From Clostridium sp. (GTDB lineage: Bacteria; Bacillota; Clostridia; Lachnospirales; Lachnospiraceae), in NCBI GenBank assembly GCA_023664325.1, contig JAMPFS010000037.1:1-31369 (forward strand): a stretch of 31,369 nt of DNA, written 5' to 3'. Below the pieces are notes generated by a model. The model saw only the letters and a program-made list of their open reading frames with translations. It did no database searches and was not told the DNA's origin. Of the stretch, positions 6,285 through 14,800 are shown one piece after another (position 1 is the stretch's first letter; the number at the start of each line of letters is the position of its first letter). Position numbers and translations under genes: made by a program.

Positions 6285-8264
6285 ATGAAGAAAGTCAGTT
6301 TGAGAGTGAGAAATTTTGAGAAGGAATGCTTCTTGACGTATAATATTGACAATGAAGCAAGCCTGGATGAAGAATTGCTTGATTTTATTGAGGATGAAGA
6401 ACCGAAAGGGATTGTGCCTGTCATTTTTGAAGAGGGAGATGAATTTGATACATTTTCTTACAATGTGACAGATAAGATTCATTTGAGTGAATTATCCATG
6501 CAGGAAGTGAATGCAGAGATTGTGCTTCGGGTGCTTCGTAGTCTTGCGCTTACTTTGATTGATATGGCAGAGTATAGAATTCCTTTGTCCTATCTTGTGC
6601 TGCATCGCAATTATATATATGTTGATTCGGACTACAACATTGAATTTATCTGTATTCCGTTAGAGGAGATGCAGGAGGAAGTGGATGTCAACAGTTTTTT
6701 AAAGAGCTATCTTTCAAATATACGTTATGATTTGTCTGAGAACTGTGAGTATGTGGCAAAACTTCTGACATATGTTAATAATACGGCTATGTTTAATATG
6801 CGCAATCTGGTTACACTTGTGCAGGAGTTGTTGGACGAGAAGGGTATTGAAATTCCGGAAGAGGATTCGGCTGAAATTTATGTGGATTATCAGGAAGTAA
6901 TTGATGATGCAGAGGAATTAGAGGCTGACGGTGATGAAGAAGATTCTGCTGTTTCAATGGATGAAGCGGAGTCGGCAGAGGAAGAGGCAATCGAACAGGA
7001 AGAGGAGGCTGAAGCGGAGGAAGAGGATTCCGAGGCAGCGCCTGTTGAAGAATGGGAGGATGCAGTATCCGACGAGGAGGCAGGACAAGCAGAGGATAGC
7101 GATAACCAGGCTGAAGCGGTTGTTCAGGAAGAGACTGATATTCCGGAGGAGGAAGATGTTGCAGAAGAGACTGCTGTTCCGGAGGAAGAGGATATTGTAG
7201 AAGAGACTGATATTCCGGAGGAAGAAGACGTCATAGATGAGACGGATATTTCAGAGGAAGAGGATACCGTAGATGAGACGGAAATTCCAGAGGAAGAAGA
7301 TGCCGCCACAGAGACTGCTGTTCCGGAAGAGGAGGAAGTTCCGGTGCCACAGAAGAAACACAGATTTTCTTTAAAACCAGCGGACTTTTCCTTTGAGGAT
7401 GAGTTGAAGAGAGAGCTTTTAGAGGAAGTTGAGGATACTCCGGATGAGGAGGATTCATCAGAGGAGCCAGAGACGGAAGAGCCTGAAATGGAGGAACCGG
7501 AAGAGTTTGAGGCAGAAGAAGCGGAAGAACCAGAGACGGAAGAGTTTGAAGTAGAAGAATCAGAAGAGCCAGAGACGGGAGAAACTGATGCAGAAGAGTC
7601 AGAGGAGGATGCTCCTGTTGAAGAAGAGAAAGAAAAGATTGTCAAAAAACCGATTTTTAAGACGAAGGAACCAAGTGTAACGGGTGTTGTAATTGAGGAT
7701 GAACTGGGTGAATTTTTAGCGGAGAAAGAACGTGAAGACCAAATGGCACAGCACGAGGAGACCGGACTTAAAATCAAGAAAAGCATCAAGGTTAATCGCG
7801 CAAGTATTGTGAAAAATACACAGGAAGAACTGAAAGCAGAAGAAGAGGAAGCAAAAGCAGAGAATGTAACGGAAGGAGAACCAGAGGAGGAGGAAGCAGC
7901 AAGCACCTCGATTCTCGACCAGGCTTTAAGCAGTACCGGACTATTGAAAAATTCTTCTGTTCCGAAAGTGAACCCATATTTAATTCGGACAAATACAAAA
8001 GAGAGAATTATGATTACCAAACAGAATTTTAAACTTGGTAAGGCAAGTATGGGTGTGGATTATACAGTAAAGGGTAATGGTGCGGTGAGCAGAACCCATG
8101 CGATCATCACAAATAAAGATGGGGAGTATTATATCAAGGATAATAAATCCACAAATCATACTTATGTGAATAATAAAATCGTTGCCGATGGGGAGAGTGA
8201 ATTGTTAACGCACGACTGTAAAATCGTATTGGGAGATGAAGAATTTACCTTCAAGTTAAGATAA
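6285..8264 (+). CDS. FHA-domain protein with DUF6382-like N-terminus and acidic repeat linker
   Basis: A 659-residue cytoplasmic protein with three parts. Residues 1-190 resemble the DUF6382 domain that precedes FHA domains in many Clostridia. About 200-530 is an extremely acidic linker containing six 12-residue repeats of the form ET(D/A)(I/V)PEEED(V/I)x(E/D) at 283-354, then ExPE-rich repeats. Residues 563-659 are an FHA domain, the fold that binds phosphothreonine peptides: GK before the variable loop, SRTHA, and STNHTYVNN where the usual motif is STNGTxVN. No membrane segment is visible. The ATG at 6285 follows AAGGGG (6271-6276) by 8 nt. It heads the kinase/phosphatase cluster but is separated from PP2C by a strong terminator. 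By analogy it reads phosphorylation by the downstream kinase; its partner is unknown. Confidence 0.85.
   Translation: MKKVSLRVRNFEKECFLTYNIDNEASLDEELLDFIEDEEPKGIVPVIFEEGDEFDTFSYNVTDKIHLSELSMQEVNAEIVLRVLRSLALTLIDMAEYRIPLSYLVLHRNYIYVDSDYNIEFICIPLEEMQEEVDVNSFLKSYLSNIRYDLSENCEYVAKLLTYVNNTAMFNMRNLVTLVQELLDEKGIEIPEEDSAEIYVDYQEVIDDAEELEADGDEEDSAVSMDEAESAEEEAIEQEEEAEAEEEDSEAAPVEEWEDAVSDEEAGQAEDSDNQAEAVVQEETDIPEEEDVAEETAVPEEEDIVEETDIPEEEDVIDETDISEEEDTVDETEIPEEEDAATETAVPEEEEVPVPQKKHRFSLKPADFSFEDELKRELLEEVEDTPDEEDSSEEPETEEPEMEEPEEFEAEEAEEPETEEFEVEESEEPETGETDAEESEEDAPVEEEKEKIVKKPIFKTKEPSVTGVVIEDELGEFLAEKEREDQMAQHEETGLKIKKSIKVNRASIVKNTQEELKAEEEEAKAENVTEGEPEEEEAASTSILDQALSSTGLLKNSSVPKVNPYLIRTNTKERIMITKQNFKLGKASMGVDYTVKGNGAVSRTHAIITNKDGEYYIKDNKSTNHTYVNNKIVADGESELLTHDCKIVLGDEEFTFKLR
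7131..7346 (+). repeat. Six 36-bp tandem repeats in the FHA gene linker
   Basis: Units begin at 7131, 7167, 7203, 7239, 7275 and 7311. Each encodes 12 residues with an ET pair, a hydrophobic residue, P or S, and EEED. The threonine of each ET pair sits in an acidic setting. The repeats are imperfect at the DNA level. Confidence 0.85.
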
Positions 8265-8329
8265 ATATTTGCGATCGTGATTATGATAGGGAGCTTTCTG
8301 TAAAGAAGGTTTCGCATGATGACAGGAAG

Positions 8330-8373
8330 ATGCCTCTTGTATCAGTTTTTTGGCTGGTACAAGGGGCATTTTT
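8330..8373 (+). terminator. Terminator or attenuator between the FHA and PP2C genes
   Basis: ATGCCTCTTGTATCAG (8330-8345) pairs with CTGGTACAAGGGGCAT (8354-8369) through 16 pairs including two G-U, followed by a five-T run. It ends 34 bp before the PP2C start, and I see no convincing promoter between them, so partial read-through is likely and would reduce phosphatase and kinase relative to the FHA protein. Confidence 0.8.
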
Positions 8374-8407
8374 GACTTGCGCGATAAGTTTTAGGAGAAG
8401 GAGTTTT

Positions 8408-9181
8408 ATGGAGATAGTTGCAGCGTGCTATACGGATGCAGGCATGATAAAAGAAATCAATCAGGATTCCCTGTCGGTCAAGGTCGTAAATTTTTCGGAG
8501 GGGAAAATTGCATTTGCTATTGTCTGCGATGGGCTGGGAGGCTTAGAACACGGTGAACTGGCAAGCAGGGAAGTGGTTATGGCATTCAATCACTGGTTTG
8601 GGGTACAGTTTGCGCAGATGGCTGCTAAGGACAGTTTTTCATTGGAGAAGATATGTACACAATGGCATGGACTGATAGAAGAAATGAACAGGGGAATAGC
8701 GCAATATGCCAAAGAAAATGGCATGATGATGGGAACAACGGTATCTGCACTATTTGTATACCGGGAGGAGTTTATGATCTGCCATGTCGGAGACAGCCGT
8801 ATCTATCAGATTGCCGGCGGCGTGAGACAGTTGACTGCGGATCAGACGCTGGTGGCATTGGAAGTAGAGAAGGGAATTTTAACAAAGGAGGAGGCATGCA
8901 CAGACCCACGCAGAAGCATTTTGCTGCAATGTGTCGGGGCATCTGACATGGTGGCGCCTCAATTTGAGGTGGGCAGAATAACAGAGGATACCGTGTTTTT
9001 GCTGGCTACGGACGGATTTGTGCATATGGTTTCAGAGGAAGAACTGTATGCGGTATTTTCGCCAGCCAAAGGATGGAAAAAAGAGGAGCTTATGACGGAA
9101 TGTGGGAGGATGGTGAAATTAGTGATGGACAGGGGAGAGCGGGACAATGTTACATTGGTGGCGCTTGCGATACAGAGATAA
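8408..9181 (+). CDS. PP2C-family Ser/Thr protein phosphatase
   Basis: A 257-residue single-domain cytoplasmic PP2C (PPM) phosphatase, which removes phosphate from serine and threonine using two or three bound metal ions. The metal ligands are in place: Asp20 in NQDS, Asp41 in CDGLGG, Asp202 in ATDGF, and Asp246 in RDNVT. GTT (109-111) and HVGDSR (126-131) are also conserved. The length matches the PrpC/Stp class. The ATG at 8408 follows AGGAGAAGGAG; an upstream in-frame ATG at 8330 lies inside the terminator stem and is rejected. The kinase gene follows 35 bp later, the usual pairing of opposing enzymes on the same substrates. Confidence 0.95.
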   Translation: MEIVAACYTDAGMIKEINQDSLSVKVVNFSEGKIAFAIVCDGLGGLEHGELASREVVMAFNHWFGVQFAQMAAKDSFSLEKICTQWHGLIEEMNRGIAQYAKENGMMMGTTVSALFVYREEFMICHVGDSRIYQIAGGVRQLTADQTLVALEVEKGILTKEEACTDPRRSILLQCVGASDMVAPQFEVGRITEDTVFLLATDGFVHMVSEEELYAVFSPAKGWKKEELMTECGRMVKLVMDRGERDNVTLVALAIQR

Positions 9182-9216
9182 CTTAGGCTGATAAAATGGC
9201 TGGGAGGGTGTTACAT

Positions 9217-11271
9217 ATGATGAGAGCTGGCACTGTGATAGGTGATAAGTATGAGATATTAGAAAAAATCGGGCAGGGCGGTATGTCTATTGTCTATGTG
9301 GCGATGGATACCAGACTGAATAAGCAATGGGCGGTGAAGGAGGTCATAAACAGGAAAGAACAGGACACAGGGGAATTAGTCCGCAGTCTTTGGCGGGAGG
9401 CAAATATTCTGAAAACGGCAGACCATCCGGTACTGCCGAGAATCGTGGATATTATAAATGAAAAAGGAACCGTCTTTGTGGTTATGGATTATATTGAGGG
9501 GCGGACGTTAAGTGAAATCTTAAAAACAGATGGGCCACAGCCGCAGGAGCTGGTTGTGGAATGGGCAAAGGATCTTTGTCAGGCATTAGACTATCTGCAT
9601 TCGATGACGCCGCCGATTATTTATCGTGATATGAAGCCGTCTAATATTATGGTAAAGCCGGATGGCAGGGTGAAATTAATAGATTTTGGCACGGCAAAAG
9701 AGTTTGACGTGGAGAGCCTGGCTGATACGACAGCGCTTGGAACCAGGGGGTATGCCGCACCGGAGCAGTTTGGGGATGCAAAGGGAAGGGGTATCCACAA
9801 AACGGATGCGAGAACAGATATTTACAGCCTGGGAGCCACCTTGTACCATGTTCTGACTGGCAGGAACCCAAGTGAACCGCCTTATGTGATAAGACCGATT
9901 CGTGAGTGGAATCCATTGCTGTCAGGGGGACTTGAAAAGCTGATTATGACATGTACGATGGCAAATCCGGACAACCGCTATCAGAATTGTAAAGAACTTT
10001 TCTATGCGCTGGAGAATTACGAGAAGTTGGATGATGCATTTCGCAGGGAGAGCTTCCGCAAAATGCGGAGCTTCCTCATAAGCGCAGTGTTTACCCTGTG
10101 TTTTGGTATCACGGCAATGCTTGGTTATGTCGGCAACCGGCGGGAAATCAGGATGGACTATGAAAATTTGCTGAATGAAGGTTATTCTTTTACTGTGCAG
10201 GGAAGATATGAGGAAGCGGTAAATGTATATGTCAAAGCCATAACGGAGGTGGACGGAAGGCGGAATACGGCATATTTGAAACTTTTAGATTTGTATACCG
10301 ATTATATGAATGATGCGGAAACGGGGCTTAGCCGGATCACATATTATATCGACCAGGGCAAGAATCATATGGATAAAGATCAGGAATTGATTTTTAATGT
10401 GGCAATGGATTATTTTGAGCTGCAAAAAGATTATAAGACAAGTGCTTATTATTTTAATATGCTGGATGAGGATGAGTATCCACAGACCCGGTATTACAGT
10501 ACCATCGCTATGGCGATGGGAGAATTGAATGTCGATTATGAAAGTCTGCTCGAGCAGTTGTTTCAATTTGAAACACTGAATGATAATTTGACAATATCCC
10601 TCAGTAAATTAATCAATTACAAGCTGTTGTGTATTGTGTATTCCAGGAATCTCAGGCAGATGGAGGATGCGGCATCACATTTGGCGGATGTGGCTTACAA
10701 GGGGCTTAACCTGTTAGAGGATTATGAGGATAACAGCGTCAAGGCGGAATATTATACGCTCTATAACCAGCATTTGGCATCAGCATATGAAGCATTGGGA
10801 GATAAGGCATTGGAATCAGATAGGCAGCAGGCGGAGCAGTATTATGCACGGGCGTTGGAATGTTGTGATTTTATTCTGGGGATGGTTGCTGCGAATGAGG
10901 ATCAAACCATCAAGGGCATTAAAGATATCAGGCTTCGTGAGGCAAAATACTGTCAAAAAGCCGATATTTATGCACAGCTTGGAGATTATGAGAAGGCTTG
11001 TGAGGTTTATGAAAACGGGGAGAAAGAATATTATCGGAACAGCATAGATTTGTATGCAGGCCATCTGTTCGTTCTCTGCAAAATGCAGGAACAAAAAACA
11101 ACGGATGTGGAGCAATGGGATTATGATATTCTTCATGATTTATATAAAGAGGCGAGCAGGGTGCCGGATATTGAGAACGATTACCGCTGGAAGCAGATGA
11201 TGCAGAAGCTTTCGCCATTATTTTCACAAGGAAGCGGGTTGAGCAGGAATGGAGATGATTTAGATGTATGA
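9217..11271 (+). CDS. Membrane Ser/Thr protein kinase with extracytoplasmic TPR-like region
   Basis: A 684-residue Hanks-type kinase. The catalytic domain spans about residues 10-270: glycine loop GQGGMS (19-24), Lys41 in WAVKEV, helix-C Glu61, catalytic loop YRDMKPSN (136-143, with Tyr in place of the usual His and Asp138 as base), DFG (156-158), activation segment and APEQ (181-184). A single membrane helix follows at about 285-307. The C-terminal part contains TPR-like helix pairs (for example YSFTVQGRYEEAVNVYVKA and a pair near AQLGDYEKACEVYENG) and should lie outside the membrane. There are no PASTA repeats, so it differs from PrkC/PknB in its sensor. GGGAGG (9202-9207) selects the ATG at 9217 rather than 9196. 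It overlaps the next gene by 8 bp. Confidence 0.93.
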   Translation: MMRAGTVIGDKYEILEKIGQGGMSIVYVAMDTRLNKQWAVKEVINRKEQDTGELVRSLWREANILKTADHPVLPRIVDIINEKGTVFVVMDYIEGRTLSEILKTDGPQPQELVVEWAKDLCQALDYLHSMTPPIIYRDMKPSNIMVKPDGRVKLIDFGTAKEFDVESLADTTALGTRGYAAPEQFGDAKGRGIHKTDARTDIYSLGATLYHVLTGRNPSEPPYVIRPIREWNPLLSGGLEKLIMTCTMANPDNRYQNCKELFYALENYEKLDDAFRRESFRKMRSFLISAVFTLCFGITAMLGYVGNRREIRMDYENLLNEGYSFTVQGRYEEAVNVYVKAITEVDGRRNTAYLKLLDLYTDYMNDAETGLSRITYYIDQGKNHMDKDQELIFNVAMDYFELQKDYKTSAYYFNMLDEDEYPQTRYYSTIAMAMGELNVDYESLLEQLFQFETLNDNLTISLSKLINYKLLCIVYSRNLRQMEDAASHLADVAYKGLNLLEDYEDNSVKAEYYTLYNQHLASAYEALGDKALESDRQQAEQYYARALECCDFILGMVAANEDQTIKGIKDIRLREAKYCQKADIYAQLGDYEKACEVYENGEKEYYRNSIDLYAGHLFVLCKMQEQKTTDVEQWDYDILHDLYKEASRVPDIENDYRWKQMMQKLSPLFSQGSGLSRNGDDLDV

Positions 11272-11560
11272 GAATATATTTTATGCAGGGTTACTGTTAT
11301 TTATCGCAGGGCTGATTGTCACTGTCATATTATTTATAAGGAATCATGTAGCCGGGATTATAAGCGATCTGACGGGTTTTCGTGTGAAAAGAACAATGAA
11401 AAATCGGCAAAGGGAGATTTCATTTGATTGGAACAGGAACGAGGCGGTGCCTGAGACAGCCAATCTTTTTGGAGTGGAGGAAGATATAACGGTGTTAGGC
11501 GGAGAGCCGGTATCTGAGATGCCGGCAACTGTGATACTTGGTTCGGAGAGGAGATTGTGA
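11264..11560 (+). CDS. Small single-pass membrane protein with two TV(I/L)-type motifs
   Basis: A 98-residue protein of unknown function. Residues 5-26 form one membrane helix, followed by basic residues, which places the C-terminal 70 residues in the cytoplasm. The C-terminal tail carries TVLGGE (from Thr76) and TVILGSE (from Thr89), two similar acidic-flanked threonine motifs. With a kinase, a phosphatase and an FHA protein encoded next to it, these threonines are candidate phosphorylation and FHA-docking sites (inference). Its start overlaps the kinase stop by 8 bp, and its stop overlaps the next ATG (TGATG), so the three genes are translationally coupled. GGAG at 11251-11254 is its ribosome binding site. 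Confidence 0.8.
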   Translation: MYENIFYAGLLLFIAGLIVTVILFIRNHVAGIISDLTGFRVKRTMKNRQREISFDWNRNEAVPETANLFGVEEDITVLGGEPVSEMPATVILGSERRL

Positions 11561-14016
11561 TGCAGAACAAATATCGTAGAAAGGGAAAATACATGATATA
11601 CGGAATGCTGGTTTTGATATTCCTGCTTTCCGTTTCCGGCAAAGGTTATATGGTCATGGCTGATGAGGTGGGGGAACAGGCGGCTAAAGGCATGGCTGAT
11701 GAGGTGGGAGATCAGACGACCGAAAGCATGGCTGATGAGGCGAAGGATCTGACGGCTGAGAAAATGGCAGATGGAGCGCCGGATCTGACTGGCGCAGGTA
11801 CCCTGACCTATACTGCAACCAGCAGTACAGGGATTGTGGTAAATGCAGATGGTGCCAGTGTGATTTATTTCCGGGAAAAAGCGGTCATTGAATATGAAAT
11901 CGAGACAGATGATGTATATACAGAGCTTCACAGCAGGGTTGAGGCAAAGGAACATAGCGCCGAGGAGGATGGAATTCTGAAGAAGGATGCTTTGGTTGCG
12001 CTTACGGAAGGAGAAGATGCCGCTCATAAAATTGCCAGCGAATGTTTTGAGATTGGCAAAGATAATTTTGCAGAGGGGGCATATACCCTGACTTACTGGC
12101 TTCAGGATGCCAGCGGGGAACACAAGCTTACAGAAAAGACAGTGGATTTTATTTTCGATCAGACAAGTCCGGTCATTTCCGGTGTGGTATATTCCGATCA
12201 GAATGGAATCCTGGAGGAAAAATACCACAATATCTATAGCAGTCAGTCCATACGGGTAGAGTTTTCGGTGAAGGATCAGGGAACAGGGGTCAATGAGCAA
12301 AGGGTATATGTGACGGTGGAAAAACCGGGAAAGAACGATGCCCGGATGTACATTGCACACAAGGCGGCTGGCGATATATATTATGTATATGTGCCGACAG
12401 ACCTTTCCGTGACTGAATTTAACGGGCAGATAACGATATGGGCAAATGACAGGCTGAATAATGAGAGCTGCTGCCGTTCTGCAAATCTGGTGTACCAGAC
12501 AGGCAAACCATCTGTCAGGATGGACTGTGATACGGATTATACGAAGTGGACGAATCAGGATGTATCTTTTGATACAAGCGTATCGGATGAAAAGTGCGGT
12601 CTGAAAGAAATTGTGTATAAAATCAATCATAAAACGGTAAAAAAGGTTACCTTTCAGGAATTGACAACGAGTTATTCCTATGAACTGATTGCGGGAGAGA
12701 GCGCGGATAAAGCGACAGGGTATACCGTTTCCGTGGAAGTTACGAATAATTGCGGTACAACAAATACAGCGGCAAGGAGAGTGTATATTGATAAAGAACC
12801 TCCGGTTGTCACACTCTCGGGCGTTCAAAACGGGCAGCATTATAATACAGACCCGGTTGTGATGACGAATGTCAGGGATGTGTCCTACCAGGAAACCAAA
12901 ACGGTTTATAAGATTACACGAGTACTGGATGGGAAGGAATATCCGGTATCAGCAGCGGCATTTTATTCGGGAGAATACGAGGACAGTTGCAGCCGGAAAA
13001 TGGTAAAAGAGGGGAAGTATCAGATTTATGCTGTGACAACAGATGCAGCCGGAAATAAAAGCATATCGGATACGCTTGAGTTTGTGGTAGATAAGACAAG
13101 CCCGGAGATTCACATTACCGGTACGGAGAATTATGAGCAGTGGAAGGAGCCTGTAACCGTACAGTTTACAGTGGAGGAATCTTACTATGCCCAAAACAGT
13201 GTGCGGATTACGGGAACACGCACGGATATGGACGGAAAGGTTACGGAGGTGGCAGTGCCGGATTTTATCAGTGGCGGGAAAGTAAGCAGGCTGACACAGT
13301 TATTTGACAGGGATGGAACTTATGAATTTGAAGTGGCAGCAAAGGATGCAGCGGGAAACCGGAACAGTAAAAAGATACATTTTACCATTGACCGGACGAC
13401 TCCTGAGATTCACAATGTCAAACAGTATGATGGTGGTTATTACCGGCAGTTTCAGGTAGGGGATTCCTTAGCGGAGGTTTTCAGGGATCTGACTGTGGTA
13501 TCTTATCGGATTTTGCTGAATGGCGTCGAATATGATGGAACCACTTTGATAAAAGAAGAGGGAAAATATACATTGGACATCGAAGTTACGGATGAACTTG
13601 GAAATCCGGCGCACCAGATTGTGGAATTTATCATTGACCGTACAGCGCCAAAGGTTATTTTTTCGGGGGTGAAGGACGGAGAAACCGTCTATGACAGCGG
13701 CACGATAACCGTGGCGGTGGAAAATCCGGAAGATAAAATTACAGATGTGCGCATGAACGGGCTTCACTACGGGGCGGATGTAAGTAGTCTGCCGTATACA
13801 GAATATGGAGCGTATCAGATCGAGGTGGATTGTGTGGATAAAGCGGGTAATTCCGCCACAGGAAGCTTACATTTTGTATATAGCAATCCGGTGACAGATG
13901 TGGTAATATTTGGTGGAATGGGAATACTGGCAGTCTTAGCATGTATATGGATATGGCTGGGAACCGGAAAAGAGAAACAGGAGGGAAGAAGGCGTGATAA
14001 AAGCAGTAGTGTTTGA
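11560..14016 (+). CDS. Type I membrane protein with Ig-like repeats
   Basis: An 818-residue envelope protein. A basic stretch and hydrophobic helix at about 10-30 (MIYGMLVLIFLLSVSG) is a signal peptide. It is followed by four 12-residue MAD(E/G) repeats at residues 33-80, then a series of Ig-like modules separated by the linker F(I/V)(I/V)D(K/R)T(S/T/A)P or a close variant, seen five times. A membrane helix near 780-800 (VVIFGGMGILAVLACIWIW) and a basic tail anchor the C-terminus. The modules should face outside, like the kinase TPR region, so it is a possible ligand or partner of the kinase sensor. The start overlaps the previous stop codon; GAGGAG lies 6 nt upstream. Its last 23 bp overlap the HAD gene. 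Function unknown. Confidence 0.85.
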   Translation: MQNKYRRKGKYMIYGMLVLIFLLSVSGKGYMVMADEVGEQAAKGMADEVGDQTTESMADEAKDLTAEKMADGAPDLTGAGTLTYTATSSTGIVVNADGASVIYFREKAVIEYEIETDDVYTELHSRVEAKEHSAEEDGILKKDALVALTEGEDAAHKIASECFEIGKDNFAEGAYTLTYWLQDASGEHKLTEKTVDFIFDQTSPVISGVVYSDQNGILEEKYHNIYSSQSIRVEFSVKDQGTGVNEQRVYVTVEKPGKNDARMYIAHKAAGDIYYVYVPTDLSVTEFNGQITIWANDRLNNESCCRSANLVYQTGKPSVRMDCDTDYTKWTNQDVSFDTSVSDEKCGLKEIVYKINHKTVKKVTFQELTTSYSYELIAGESADKATGYTVSVEVTNNCGTTNTAARRVYIDKEPPVVTLSGVQNGQHYNTDPVVMTNVRDVSYQETKTVYKITRVLDGKEYPVSAAAFYSGEYEDSCSRKMVKEGKYQIYAVTTDAAGNKSISDTLEFVVDKTSPEIHITGTENYEQWKEPVTVQFTVEESYYAQNSVRITGTRTDMDGKVTEVAVPDFISGGKVSRLTQLFDRDGTYEFEVAAKDAAGNRNSKKIHFTIDRTTPEIHNVKQYDGGYYRQFQVGDSLAEVFRDLTVVSYRILLNGVEYDGTTLIKEEGKYTLDIEVTDELGNPAHQIVEFIIDRTAPKVIFSGVKDGETVYDSGTITVAVENPEDKITDVRMNGLHYGADVSSLPYTEYGAYQIEVDCVDKAGNSATGSLHFVYSNPVTDVVIFGGMGILAVLACIWIWLGTGKEKQEGRRRDKSSSV
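11656..11799 (+). repeat. Four 36-bp tandem repeats after the signal peptide
   Basis: Units begin at 11656, 11692, 11728 and 11764, each encoding a 12-residue segment starting MAD(E/G). The first two are nearly identical and the fourth is the most divergent. The unit length equals that of the repeats in the FHA gene, but the sequences are unrelated. Confidence 0.85.
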
Positions 14017-14656
14017 TATGGATGGCGTGATATTTGATTCGGAGAAGCTATACCGGAAGCATTGGATGATATCAGCAAAAGAGTATGGAATACCGGAAGC
14101 AACCATGCGTGAGCTTTGCAATCTGATTGCGGGGGCAACAAAGGAAAATAATGAAAAACTGATGAAGTCACGGTTTGGGGAGGACTTTGATTATATGGCA
14201 TTCCGGGGCAGGACAATGGAAAGAATGGATCAGGATATTCTGGAAAACGGACTCGAGATGAAACCGGGTGTTTGTGAGCTGTTTGACTACCTGAAAGATC
14301 AGGGCATAAAGATTGGTCTGGCGACTTCCACCCAGAGGGAGCGCGCACAGAGAAATCTCAAAAATGCCGGAATTTTGGATGCATTTGACGAAATTGTATA
14401 CGGTGATACGGTGGCAAGAGGAAAACCGTTTCCGGACATATATGAAAGGGCATGCGAATTGTTGAATGTCCGACCGGATGAGGCGATGGGAATTGAAGAT
14501 TCGATCAACGGGATAAAATCCTCCTCGGCAGCGGGATTATATACCGTTATGGTGATTGATTTGGTGGAACCGACACAGGAAGTAAGGGAGCGGGCAAACC
14601 AGATTTATGAATCCCTGTATGATGTGATTTCCCTGCTGCAGAGCGGGATTTGCTGA
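13994..14656 (+). CDS. HAD-superfamily hydrolase, beta-phosphoglucomutase-like
   Basis: A 220-residue cytoplasmic HAD phosphatase of the subclass with an alpha-helical cap. Motif I is FDMDGV with nucleophile Asp8 and acid/base Asp10, motif II is the ATSTQRE segment, motif III Lys is in KPFPDIY, and motif IV is GIEDSINGI. The length and motif spacing match phosphoglycolate/beta-phosphoglucomutase-like enzymes. The substrate cannot be read from the sequence. The start is GTG at 13994, preceded by AGGAGGG (13979-13985) with an 8-nt gap. It lies inside the end of the Ig-like protein gene, so it is the last gene of that operon, although a link to signalling is not obvious. Confidence 0.9.
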   Translation: MIKAVVFDMDGVIFDSEKLYRKHWMISAKEYGIPEATMRELCNLIAGATKENNEKLMKSRFGEDFDYMAFRGRTMERMDQDILENGLEMKPGVCELFDYLKDQGIKIGLATSTQRERAQRNLKNAGILDAFDEIVYGDTVARGKPFPDIYERACELLNVRPDEAMGIEDSINGIKSSSAAGLYTVMVIDLVEPTQEVRERANQIYESLYDVISLLQSGIC

Positions 14657-14800
14657 CAGGAAATGTGACAGTTTGAGCGGCACGGTATCTGTTTACTGTG
14701 CGCAGCAAAGAAACAGAGAATATTTTTGGATGGTTTCTCATATATTGCATTATGATAACAGGGAAGAGTATGTTCCCGGGCTGAAATAAGGAGAGGAATC

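Noticed and set aside
7131..7346. Regular 36-bp repeats considered as a CRISPR array
   Set aside because: The units are contiguous, with no unique spacers, and stay in frame within a coding sequence.
7124..8020. A 298-codon open frame on the - strand
   Set aside because: Its serine-rich translation is the mirror of the GAA/GAG-rich acidic linker of the FHA gene; no initiation site supports it.
8330..8407. An upstream start for the PP2C gene at ATG 8330
   Set aside because: The extension lies in a terminator stem and PP2C homology starts at the ATG at 8408, which has a strong ribosome binding site.
11344..12840. A 498-codon open frame on the - strand
   Set aside because: It lies opposite the 98-residue protein and Ig-like protein genes, has no ribosome binding site, and its translation is rich in Cys, Ile and Arg without recognisable motifs.
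14657..14800. Promoter for the TIGR04086-type gene
   Set aside because: TATGAT at 14751 has only a TTGGAT at 19 bp spacing; too weak to annotate.
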